Part shown: in pieces, positions 1-6,182 of the stretch | Numbering within the stretch: the stretch's first letter is position 1 | Layout of the letters: every line of letters starts with the position of its first letter | From: Lentisphaeria bacterium | GTDB taxonomy: Bacteria > Verrucomicrobiota > Lentisphaeria > Victivallales > GWF2-50-93 | Direction: 5' to 3' | NCBI GenBank assembly: GCA_020056205.1 | Contig: JAGVIF010000147.1 | Location: 1 to 6,477 of the forward strand | DNA length: 6,477 nucleotides | The notes under the pieces: model-generated | Told to the model about the DNA's origin: nothing | The model's input: only the letters and a program-made list of their open reading frames with translations | The model's database searches: none | Program-made: the position numbers and the translations under genes

Positions 1-59
1 ATTTTTTCGTTCCGACTGATGGGCGATATGAATATCGTCCGAAGAAGGAACGGGAAAAT
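1..59. other. Two-tier stem-loop at the window edge
   Basis: Bases 1-13 can pair with 47-59 (13 pairs, two of them G-U). Inside lies an asymmetric internal loop (14-20 and 41-46), then an 8-pair stem 21-28/33-40 with one G-U pair and the four-base loop TGAA. No terminator-like T run follows on the plus strand. It may continue beyond the left edge. The pairing is seen directly. Function is unknown: it could be a structured transcript end, a repeat-family member or a small mobile-element end. Confidence 0.5.
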
Positions 60-75
60 ACGACCGCAAGAAACT

Positions 76-104
76 CGCGGGTTGGAAAACCCGCGCTCCT
101 TTTT
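76..104 (+). terminator. Perfect GC-rich hairpin, possible intrinsic terminator
   Basis: Bases 76-83 pair perfectly with 88-95 around a GGAA loop. The T-rich tract 100-104 begins five bases after the stem, so the T run is short and displaced for a classical Rho-independent terminator. It could end a transcript entering from the left and insulate the ORF6N gene at 140. It also looks like the GC-rich hairpins at 567-585 and 6419-6444, so it may instead be a dispersed palindromic repeat. Confidence 0.35.
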
Positions 105-139
105 CCAATCGAAGACGCATCGTATAAGATAAGGACAAT

Positions 140-532
140 ATGAAAAAGCAGAAAGAATCAGTTGTGCCTATGGAGCGCATACAACAGGCAATCCTGTTCA
201 TCAGGGGGCAGAAAGTCCTGCTCGACCGGGATCTCGCAGTTTTATACGGAGTGGAGACAAAGGTTCTGAAACAGGCTGTCAAAAGGAATATCAGACGGTT
301 CCCTTCCGACTTCATGTTTGTCCTTACTGGTCAGGAACTTGCCATTTGGAGGTCACAATTTGTGACCTCCAATTCTGATCGCATGGGACTTAGACACGCT
401 CCGATGGCTTTCACCGAACAAGGCGTTGCAATGCTTTCAGGAATTTTAAACAGCGACCGTGCAATAAGCTTAAACATGGAAAATCTGAATATCCAACACG
501 GAATATCCAATGACGAAGAAAAGAAAATTTGA
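140..532 (+). CDS. ORF6N-domain protein with replaced C-terminus
   Basis: The family is a putative DNA-binding domain shared by phage antirepressor-type and bacterial chromosomal proteins; its exact role is unknown. Residues about 15-105 match it well, with the conserved cores IRGQKVLLDRDLAVLYGV, LKQAVKRNIRRFPSDFMF, RSQFVTS and AFTEQGVAMLS. Known members continue past 'RAI' into a helical, probably coiled-coil tail and usually exceed 150 residues. Here the match stops near residue 110, and the last 20 residues (M113 onward contains NIQHGISN) are translated from repeat-like DNA beginning near base 470. The start at 140 has AAGGA at 131-135 with short spacing; an ATG at 170 is an alternative. 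The domain core is intact, so a short protein could still fold, but I infer truncation. A perfect palindrome lies in codons 69-78. Confidence 0.85.
   Translation: MKKQKESVVPMERIQQAILFIRGQKVLLDRDLAVLYGVETKVLKQAVKRNIRRFPSDFMFVLTGQELAIWRSQFVTSNSDRMGLRHAPMAFTEQGVAMLSGILNSDRAISLNMENLNIQHGISNDEEKKI
346..372. repeat. 27-bp palindrome within the ORF6N gene
   Basis: Bases 346-358 are the exact reverse complement of 360-372 around a single central T at 359. As RNA this gives an 11-pair stem with an AATTT loop. It spans codons for I69 to N78, covering the conserved RSQFVTS stretch. It may be a by-product of that conserved peptide, or a retained site in DNA or RNA. Confidence 0.75.
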
Positions 533-685
533 CTTGCAGGAACGTTTCATCGGCTATACTGTGGAGGGTCGCGCTTGTCGCGACCGTGTTTCATCGGCTA
601 TGCTGTGAAAATAGACACCGCAAAAAAAAATAAGGAACAATAACAACATCCTCACTTGGATATTGGGTGTTCCGTGTTGGATATT
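488..685. repeat. 16-bp inverted repeat pair (488-503 and 670-685)
   Basis: The 16 bases at 488-503 recur exactly as reverse complement at 670-685. The left arm supplies codons of the aberrant ORF6N tail (NIQH). Around both arms, further 'atatccaa' or 'ttggatatt' pieces occur (504-510, 656-664, 684-690), so each arm is part of a small cluster of related units. The arms bracket the direct repeats and hairpin at 544-607. This could be an inserted non-autonomous element or two copies of a dispersed repeat. Confidence 0.65.
544..607. repeat. 20-bp direct repeats flanking a hairpin
   Basis: gtttcatcggctatactgtg at 544-563 recurs at 588-607 with one change (A558 versus G602), an offset of 44 bases. 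Between them, 567-573 pairs perfectly with 579-585 around a five-base loop. Only two copies are present, so this is not a CRISPR array. It resembles a composite dispersed repeat. Confidence 0.7.
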
Positions 686-837
686 GGATATTTTGCGTCA
701 CTTAAAATGAGAAGGAAGCAGAGGGCGGAGTACCTTGTAAAAAGGGGAAAACTGTAAAACCATGATTCTCAAAACCTATCAGAGCGAGGCAATAACCTAC
801 ATTTTGCCTTTGAGCAGTTTACGCCGCAGCCAAATTC

Positions 838-870
838 CGAAATTCAAATATCGAAATTCAAAACAAATTG
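838..870. repeat. 14-base-period AT-rich repeat before the operon
   Basis: The unit cgaaattcaaa occurs at 838-848 and 852-862, followed by a decayed third copy. The repeat reaches the TTG at 868, so the N-terminal extension MKINKISNG that this TTG would give looks repeat-derived, which favours the ATG at 895 as the start of the next gene. Confidence 0.65.
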
Positions 871-894
871 AAAATTAATAAAATTTCAAATGGT

Positions 895-2091
895 ATGTCA
901 AAAAAACCCTATTTATACCTAAAGGAAATAATATCCTTTCTGTTCGGAATATTTCTGACTGTAATACTTGCCGTATGTGAGCCTTTTTGGCGAATACGCA
1001 TAGTAGCCATGCCCAAAAGATTTGGAGAATTTGCCTTAAGGGGTTATCTCTTTTTAAAAAGACAGGAAATAAATGGCAGGGAAAAACGCGCTTCTTATAT
1101 TTTTATTTCCGGTCCTCCGGTTAACAGACAATTACTGGACATGTTCAAAAGAAAACTTTTTATTATAGAAAGCACAAATTTTATCCCTCTAAGAATCTTC
1201 CCGCATTGGTTGTTAAGCAAAACAAGATTTCTTGTTGCCACCTCGCAGAATTCAAATGAATATTATGAATTTAATTACGGCAAACCCCTGTTGAAATTTA
1301 CTCCCGACGAGGAGAAAAGAGGACGCAAATTCCTTAAAGAAAAGATGGGGATTAATTTAGATAAAGATTGCTTTGTTTGTGTTTTTGCCAGAGATTCGGA
1401 ATACTTGAAGTTTCTTGCGCCTGAAAAGGACGCCAGCGCTAATGATTATAGAAATTCCAACATTGACATGTATAAAAAAGCGGTGGAATTCATTATAGAA
1501 AAAGGCGCTTATGTTATTCGAATGGGATATATCGTTGACAAACCAATGAATTTTAAACACGAAAAGTTCATTGATTATTCTGTTACATGCAGAGACGATT
1601 TTATGGACATTTACTTGGCGGCGCATTGCAAGTTCTTCCTTTCGGGAACTTCCGGAATGACTGATATCGGCACGATTTTTCATGTTCCGAAAATTGGCGT
1701 TGATACCGTCCCGGTAGGATATGCCCCTTGTGGAAAAAATGATATATATATACCCAAGAAAATCAGGAATTTGAATACCGGACAGTTGGAGCCTGTTAAA
1801 CTAATAATGCAACAGCTTGGCAATGACCCAAGAATACTGTTCGATGGCAATAAGTTCCGTGAGCTGGGATATGAGTATGTGAATAACACTGAAGAAGAAA
1901 TTCTATCCGTTACAAAAGAAATGTTCGAAAGACTTGATGGAACATTTAAATATTCAGACAACGACAAACTGCTCCAGGAACAATATTATAAAATATTTCC
2001 TGATAATCATTGGGCAATGCAGGCCAAAAAGGTGCCGATTGGCCGTGATTTCCTAAGAGAAAACAGCAGCTTGTATACTCATACTCTATAA
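895..2091 (+). CDS. Putative glycosyltransferase, TIGR04372 family
   Basis: This 398-residue protein matches what I know of the TIGR04372 family, putative glycosyltransferases found in surface-polysaccharide loci. Donor and acceptor are unknown. A hydrophobic segment at about residues 11-32 suggests an N-terminal membrane anchor with the rest in the cytoplasm. Family-like motifs follow: SGPPVNRQLL (72-81), FTPDEEKRG (135-143), FARDSEYL (164-171), YRNSNIDMY (185-193), RMG (209-211) and DFMDIYLAAHCKFFLSGTSG (235-254), the last resembling the nucleotide-sugar binding end of GT-B enzymes. The reading frame extends up to a TTG at 868, but that part is repeat-derived, so I prefer the ATG at 895. 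No Shine-Dalgarno sequence is seen for either. The gene looks more AT-rich than the two large genes downstream. Its stop lies 3 bases before the ABC transporter start, indicating an operon. Confidence 0.85.
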   Translation: MSKKPYLYLKEIISFLFGIFLTVILAVCEPFWRIRIVAMPKRFGEFALRGYLFLKRQEINGREKRASYIFISGPPVNRQLLDMFKRKLFIIESTNFIPLRIFPHWLLSKTRFLVATSQNSNEYYEFNYGKPLLKFTPDEEKRGRKFLKEKMGINLDKDCFVCVFARDSEYLKFLAPEKDASANDYRNSNIDMYKKAVEFIIEKGAYVIRMGYIVDKPMNFKHEKFIDYSVTCRDDFMDIYLAAHCKFFLSGTSGMTDIGTIFHVPKIGVDTVPVGYAPCGKNDIYIPKKIRNLNTGQLEPVKLIMQQLGNDPRILFDGNKFRELGYEYVNNTEEEILSVTKEMFERLDGTFKYSDNDKLLQEQYYKIFPDNHWAMQAKKVPIGRDFLRENSSLYTHTL

Positions 2092-2094
2092 ATC

Positions 2095-3867
2095 ATGAAT
2101 CTCATAAAATATTTTTCCTTCTATTATTCCCTCACGCGGGGACGACTCTTGCTGTTCATAGGTTCAGCAGGCATATCTGTTTTCTTTGAAATGCTGACAG
2201 CCGCCGCCTTCCTAACGGTTCTCCAGTTCGGGACTAACAATGAAACCAACAAAATTACTAGGCTCGTACACGAGATATTGACTCTCATCGGAATAACCGG
2301 AGACAGGGATGCCTTTATCTTCCTTCTTTTCTCCGCGACGGTCACAATATTTCTCAGGAGTATTTTTGAAATCGTCTCCGGCGTGTATATGACAAGGCTC
2401 GATTCAATGATTTTCATCAACATGGAAATAAATATTCTTAAAAACCTACTCAGTTCCAACTACGAATATTTTATTTCTCAAAACGTGGGAACACTAAGCA
2501 ACGCCATTACAAGAGAGATACGCACAGCCGCGGCTTCCTTCAGGTTTTATGGAACAATCATTGTCAGCTCCTTCTTCGCCGTTCTATACGTCATCATCCC
2601 CTTAATCCTGCGCCCCGACGTTGTCATTGCCATGATGGCGGCGGCCGTGCCGGTTTTCTTCCTTACGAGAATTATAAACCATAAATCAAAGGTCCTTTCG
2701 CTAAACGCCACCGATCTAATGTCGAAATTCACCGGAAACATATTGCAGCTGCTTCACCATGTGAAATATCTGAAATCCACAGAAACATACCCTCCGGTCT
2801 TCAAATCCATTAAATCCCTCTGCAATAATATTGCCGCGAATGCCAACAGGACGGCATTGTGGAGCAACATCGGCGGCTTTGGAATAATGCCTTTTGCAAT
2901 CTTGTTTTCAGTACTGATCATCTACTACCAGGTCATAGTATTAAATGTCAGGATCATTGACGCAATAACTGTCCTGGGACTTCTGTACATGGCTTCGACG
3001 AGGCTTCTTGTAATACCATCTTCGTATCAAAAGTTCATGGCTTGCGCCGGTTCAATATTGACTTATGAAAAATTAATTGACGAACTCTCAGGCAACCAAG
3101 AGAATTTTGAAAAGTCAAATAATATCATGCCCGACTATTCAGGTAAACTCGTTTTCAACAACGTTTCCTTCAAATATGCGAAAGGGAAAAGCCCTGTTTT
3201 AAAAACTTTGAACCTGGAAATCCAGCCAAAGTCCACAGTCGCATTTGTCGGAGGCTCCGGAGCGGGAAAATCCACAATAGTCAATTTGATAACCGGACTC
3301 CTGAAGCCCGCAGAAGGGCAGATAACCCTCTCGGGCGCCGACTACAATGACCTGGACATGCGCGCATTCCGCAGAAACATCGGGTATGTTACCCAGGAAT
3401 CGGTGATATTCAACGACACCGCGCTGAACAATATCACTTTCTGGGGCAATCCTGAAATGGAGGACGTAATCAAGGTATCCAAACAGGCCAGCTCACACGA
3501 GTTCATAGAGCACATGCCCGAAAAGTATGACACCCTTCTGGGCGACCATGGAGTCAACATATCGGGGGGGCAGAAACAACGCATAAATATAGCAAGGGAG
3601 CTTTTGAGGAATACGCAAATCCTGATCCTCGACGAAGCAACAAGCGCGCTTGACACCGAAACTGAAAAAAACATCCAAAATAACATAGACAAGTACAGAG
3701 GTGAAAAAACCATCATCATAATAGCGCACCGCCTCTCAACCATTAAAAACTGCGACAGAATATTTGTCCTGGACAAGGGCGATATCGTGGAGTCCGGCTC
3801 ATACGATGAACTCTACAGAAAAAACGGAAAATTCCGCCAGATGGTAGACAGCCAGTCTTTAAATTGA
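2095..3867 (+). CDS. ABC exporter/flippase-type half transporter (permease-ATPase fusion)
   Basis: This 590-residue protein has the exporter layout of MsbA- and PglK-like half transporters, which act as homodimers and flip or export lipid-linked or hydrophobic substrates. Residues 1 to about 320 carry roughly six hydrophobic segments (about 17-40, 72-97, 147-172, 174-193, 255-282, 287-312). Residues about 350-590 form the ATPase: Walker A GGSGAGKST (386-394), Q-loop Q434, signature ISGGQ (489-493), Walker B ILILDE with D513 and E514, D-loop SALD (517-520) and switch H545. All ATPase residues are intact, so it should be active. Next to a TIGR04372 glycosyltransferase, the likely cargo is a lipid-linked glycan or other envelope precursor (inference). 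The start ATG lies 3 bases after the previous stop, with no clear ribosome-binding sequence, which suggests coupled translation. Codons 490-492 contain a run of seven G. Confidence 0.93.
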   Translation: MNLIKYFSFYYSLTRGRLLLFIGSAGISVFFEMLTAAAFLTVLQFGTNNETNKITRLVHEILTLIGITGDRDAFIFLLFSATVTIFLRSIFEIVSGVYMTRLDSMIFINMEINILKNLLSSNYEYFISQNVGTLSNAITREIRTAAASFRFYGTIIVSSFFAVLYVIIPLILRPDVVIAMMAAAVPVFFLTRIINHKSKVLSLNATDLMSKFTGNILQLLHHVKYLKSTETYPPVFKSIKSLCNNIAANANRTALWSNIGGFGIMPFAILFSVLIIYYQVIVLNVRIIDAITVLGLLYMASTRLLVIPSSYQKFMACAGSILTYEKLIDELSGNQENFEKSNNIMPDYSGKLVFNNVSFKYAKGKSPVLKTLNLEIQPKSTVAFVGGSGAGKSTIVNLITGLLKPAEGQITLSGADYNDLDMRAFRRNIGYVTQESVIFNDTALNNITFWGNPEMEDVIKVSKQASSHEFIEHMPEKYDTLLGDHGVNISGGQKQRINIARELLRNTQILILDEATSALDTETEKNIQNNIDKYRGEKTIIIIAHRLSTIKNCDRIFVLDKGDIVESGSYDELYRKNGKFRQMVDSQSLN

Positions 3868-3907
3868 GTGATCTGGTTATATCGGTTGATCGCTGTATAT
3901 TGCCGCA

Positions 3908-4120
3908 ATGAATCAGAAAAATGATAAATATCGGGTTAATCGGGCCGTTTTTTCGATTTCCAAACTCGGGGAATCGGACGAATATATTTATTGGCAAAAA
4001 AAATCCCCCGTCGAGAGACTTGAAGAACTGGAAATAAACAGGCAAATCATCTATGGCTACGGCTCAACTCCCCCAAGACTTCAAAGAATTCTTGAAATTA
4101 CTGAACGAAGAGCAACTTGA
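3908..4120 (+). CDS. Small protein of a nucleotidyltransferase-linked gene pair
   Basis: This 70-residue protein looks full length for a family of small helical proteins I recognise by the pattern 'VNRAV...YW..KSPVERLEELE..RQIIYGY....RLQRILEI'. Residues 9-16, 28-45 and 56-66 carry it here. Members are usually encoded directly upstream of, and often overlapping, a minimal nucleotidyltransferase gene. Such pairs recall toxin-antitoxin organisation, but I know no proven function for this family and assign none. The pair arrangement persists here: the gene overlaps the nucleotidyltransferase remnant at 4053 by 68 bases in another frame. It starts 40 bases after the ABC transporter stop with no clear Shine-Dalgarno sequence. 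No signal peptide or membrane segment is seen. With its partner gutted, it may be an orphan. Confidence 0.7.
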   Translation: MNQKNDKYRVNRAVFSISKLGESDEYIYWQKKSPVERLEELEINRQIIYGYGSTPPRLQRILEITERRAT

Positions 4121-4217
4121 ATATCTAATGATTAATTTGCCGGATTTGCTTAAAAACAAGAAAGCGGCCGACAGACATAAAGATCTGGATGATATCGAAC
4201 ACCTTTCCCAAAAATAA
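4053..4217 (+). pseudogene. Internally deleted nucleotidyltransferase remnant
   Basis: This open frame of 54 codons joins both ends of a minimal nucleotidyltransferase of the AbiEii/DUF6036-like group. Residues 1-25 (…QDFKEFLKLLNEEQLEYL) match the usual N-terminus that leads into the GGYAV segment. Residues 26-54 (INLPDLLKNKKAADRHKDLD, ending DIEHLSQK) match the usual C-terminus, normally 'NL.DL..NK.A.GRHKDL.DLEHL'. Intact members are roughly 140-180 residues, so about 100 residues are missing, including the glycine-rich segment and the catalytic Asp-x-Asp. The join is in frame with no stop. It should be catalytically dead; whether it is expressed is unknown. It overlaps the small upstream gene by 68 bases, as in intact pairs, and its stop lies 2 bases before the asnB start, so its translation may feed ribosomes into asnB. 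The family match is from memory of conserved patterns. Confidence 0.75.
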
Positions 4218-4219
4218 TC

Positions 4220-6076
4220 ATGTGCGGCTTCGTAGGAATAATTTCTAAAAAAAACAATCCTTTCCCTGAAGACAAGCTCAGAGAAATGACATCGCTCATC
4301 GCCCATCGCGGCCCGGATGATGATGGATATTTCCGTAATGACTGGCTCTCGCTCGGTTTTAGGAGACTGAAGATAATAGACCTTTCCGAAAAAGGACATC
4401 AGCCAATGTTTAATTCGGAAAAAAGCCACCTCATAGTTTTCAACGGCGAACTCTACAACTACCGCGAAATTCGCAAAGAACTTGCCGGGGACGGATATGT
4501 CTTCAAGTCAAGCTCCGACACCGAAGTCGTCCTTAATTCTTATATCCGCTGGGGCGCGGAATGCCTGAAAAAATTTATCGGGATGTTTGCTTTTATCATC
4601 GCTGATTTGAGGACGAAGGAGGTCTTTATCGCCCGGGACCAGCTTGGAATAAAACCTCTTTTCATCTTTGAAGATAATCAAAATATCATTTTTTCCAGCG
4701 AAATAAAATCACTCCTGCCATACACATCGCTTGAGCCAAACTATGCATCATTCAACGAATATCTTGTTTTTCGCTCTCTCCCGGGCGAAAGAACAATGTT
4801 CAAAAATGTCCGCAGTCTTGGCGCGGGATATTGCGGACGATGCAAAGATGCAAATTTATCCGTCTCGCGCTATTTCAATCTTGCCGACACATTGAAGACA
4901 GACGAATCTTGCTCCTTCGAAGAAGCCTGCGAAAAAACTGAGTCCGTTTTTAGAGAAAGCGTCAGCCTTCACCTGAGAAGCGATGTCGAACTCGGCGTCC
5001 AACTCAGCGGAGGAGTGGATTCAAGCCTTATCACCGCAATATCATCGGAGATGACAGGCAAAAAACTGCACTCCTTTTCAATTTCATTCGCGGAATCTGA
5101 ATACGACGAGTCCGAATATCAGAAAAGAGTCTCGAAGCGTTATAACACCGAACACCACGACTACAGAATGGATGAAGATGCCTTCGTCTCTTCTTTTAAG
5201 AAGGCGATATGGCATTATGAACATCCGCTTAATGATCCAAATTCAGCGGCAACTTTTTATCTTGCGAAAAAGGCGAAAGAGCATGTTACGGTAATGTTGA
5301 GCGGAGAAGGAGCGGACGAATCTTTCCTCGGATACGCAAGATTTAATCCGGAATCCCTGAGAACAATCAGATTTAGAACTTTTCTGCACAGGCGTCCCGA
5401 ATTAAGAAAAACTATGCTCGCATACTGGCCGGTACTAAAAGGAAAAAAAATCCTCAATATCACAAAATATCCGCCGGCAATGTTTGTCTTGACATACGCG
5501 GACTTAAATTCGGTGGATTTGCTCTTAAACGGGAATTTCGCGGAAATGTCTCCGCGCAATGAAATTGCGAAATTCGCAAAAGAAAATGTTCTCAACGAAG
5601 CTATTTTGCAGGATGAAATCTGTGATCTGCCTCAATGGTTCTGGCGCGCCGACAAAATGGGAATGGCGGCATCCCTCGAATTCAGAGTGCCTTTTTGCAC
5701 GGAACCAATGTTCAAAACGGCAAACTCCATTCCATACAAACTCCGAGTTCACAACGGCGAACGCAAGGCTGTCCTCAAAAAAATAGCCGAAAAATATATT
5801 GACAAAGACCAGATTTACCGCAAAAAAATCGGATTCGGAACTCCAATAAATGACTGGATAAATAAAACTGGCAGTTATCACGAGCTTTTCGAAGACACAG
5901 TAAATTCAGCATCATTCAAATCGCGCGAATTCATTGATCATAAACATTTTAAAACTATTTACGATGCCCACAAATCACGACTCCACCGTGAAATAAACAG
6001 CGCGTTTCTCTGGACTTATTTCAACCTCGAACTCTGGCACAATATCTTCTTCGAGAACGAATGGAGAAAATTATAA
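4220..6076 (+). CDS. asnB: Asparagine synthase (glutamine-hydrolysing)/amidotransferase
   Basis: This 618-residue cytosolic enzyme has the full AsnB layout. Glutamine is hydrolysed in the N-terminal class II domain, and ammonia is passed to an ATP-activated carboxylate, classically aspartate, in the C-terminal domain. The nucleophile is Cys2 directly after the initiator (MCGFVGII), which fixes the start at 4220. Other glutaminase motifs are HRGPDD (29-34), FNGELYNYREI (74-84) and SSSDTEV (97-103). The synthetase PP-loop is SGGVDS (263-268), followed by SGEGADE (361-367), DKMGMAASLEFRVPF from D478 and RKKIGFGTP from 534. All expected catalytic motifs are present. The usual 'RVPFLD' reads RVPFCT. 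The length resembles the longer AsnB/AsnO and exosortase-linked versions more than E. coli AsnB (554). In this operon it may amidate a sugar or amino-acid precursor of the glycan (inference). No ribosome-binding sequence precedes it. Confidence 0.93.
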   Translation: MCGFVGIISKKNNPFPEDKLREMTSLIAHRGPDDDGYFRNDWLSLGFRRLKIIDLSEKGHQPMFNSEKSHLIVFNGELYNYREIRKELAGDGYVFKSSSDTEVVLNSYIRWGAECLKKFIGMFAFIIADLRTKEVFIARDQLGIKPLFIFEDNQNIIFSSEIKSLLPYTSLEPNYASFNEYLVFRSLPGERTMFKNVRSLGAGYCGRCKDANLSVSRYFNLADTLKTDESCSFEEACEKTESVFRESVSLHLRSDVELGVQLSGGVDSSLITAISSEMTGKKLHSFSISFAESEYDESEYQKRVSKRYNTEHHDYRMDEDAFVSSFKKAIWHYEHPLNDPNSAATFYLAKKAKEHVTVMLSGEGADESFLGYARFNPESLRTIRFRTFLHRRPELRKTMLAYWPVLKGKKILNITKYPPAMFVLTYADLNSVDLLLNGNFAEMSPRNEIAKFAKENVLNEAILQDEICDLPQWFWRADKMGMAASLEFRVPFCTEPMFKTANSIPYKLRVHNGERKAVLKKIAEKYIDKDQIYRKKIGFGTPINDWINKTGSYHELFEDTVNSASFKSREFIDHKHFKTIYDAHKSRLHREINSAFLWTYFNLELWHNIFFENEWRKL

Positions 6077-6150
6077 AGTAGAAAGTAGGATTTAGAAAGT
6101 AGAAAACGGAAAACGGAATTTAGAAGGCTAAAAGTAGAAAGTAGAAAATA
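6075..6150. repeat. Purine-rich repeat starting at the asnB stop codon
   Basis: The unit aaagtagaaagtag occurs at 6075-6088 and 6131-6144. atttagaa recurs at 6090-6097 and 6118-6125, and aaaacgg is tandem at 6103-6109 and 6110-6116. The first unit begins inside the TAA stop of asnB. No hairpin is visible, so it does not act as an obvious intrinsic terminator for the operon. Confidence 0.7.
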
Positions 6151-6182
6151 ATTTAAAATTCAGAACGCAGGAGAGGATTGAC

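Larger units (their letters stand above)
533..894. other. Gene-free spacer rich in short repeats
   Basis: I find no credible gene in this stretch. It holds the direct-repeat and hairpin unit (544-607), an A-rich run (about 620-640), the right arm of the inverted repeat (670-685) and the 14-base-period repeat leading to the next gene (838-870). A 38-codon frame at 762-878 starts with ATG, but its second half is translation of the repeat, and I do not recognise its first half. No promoter with good spacing is evident, although transcription of the downstream operon should start in or before this region. Confidence 0.6.

Noticed and set aside
14..46. Hammerhead-ribozyme-like core (CTGATG … GAAG) around a stem
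   Set aside because: The base expected to be A after CTGATG is G and is drawn into the inner stem. The outer strands pair with each other and leave no third helix or cleavage site, so the architecture is wrong.
3..143. Open frame from the left edge reading …NSRVGKPALLFPIEDASYK
   Set aside because: It runs through both hairpins, matches no family I know, and the central part is plain translation of the GC-rich palindrome.
529..560. Promoter-like TTGACT and TATACT
   Set aside because: The spacing is 20 bases, too long for a standard sigma-70 promoter. The TATACT box lies in a repeat whose second copy reads TATGCT.
544..607. CRISPR-like repeat-spacer-repeat
   Set aside because: Only two copies are present, the spacer is itself a perfect hairpin, and there are no cas genes.
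762..878. 38-codon frame starting MILKTYQSEAI
   Set aside because: Its second half is translation of the AT-rich repeat, it overlaps the next gene's possible start, and it has no ribosome-binding sequence or recognisable family.
868..894. TTG start extending the glycosyltransferase by nine residues
   Set aside because: The extension is encoded by repeat-like DNA, and a normal ATG follows at 895. Neither start has a Shine-Dalgarno sequence, so this is a preference and not proof.
3342..3776. Long minus-strand open frame within the ABC transporter gene
   Set aside because: It is antisense to an intact conserved ATPase domain and shows no family pattern of its own. Other minus-strand frames within the large genes were dismissed for the same reason.
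5559..5786. 75-codon plus-strand frame within asnB
   Set aside because: It lies wholly inside the conserved synthetase domain in another frame and shows no independent coding signal.
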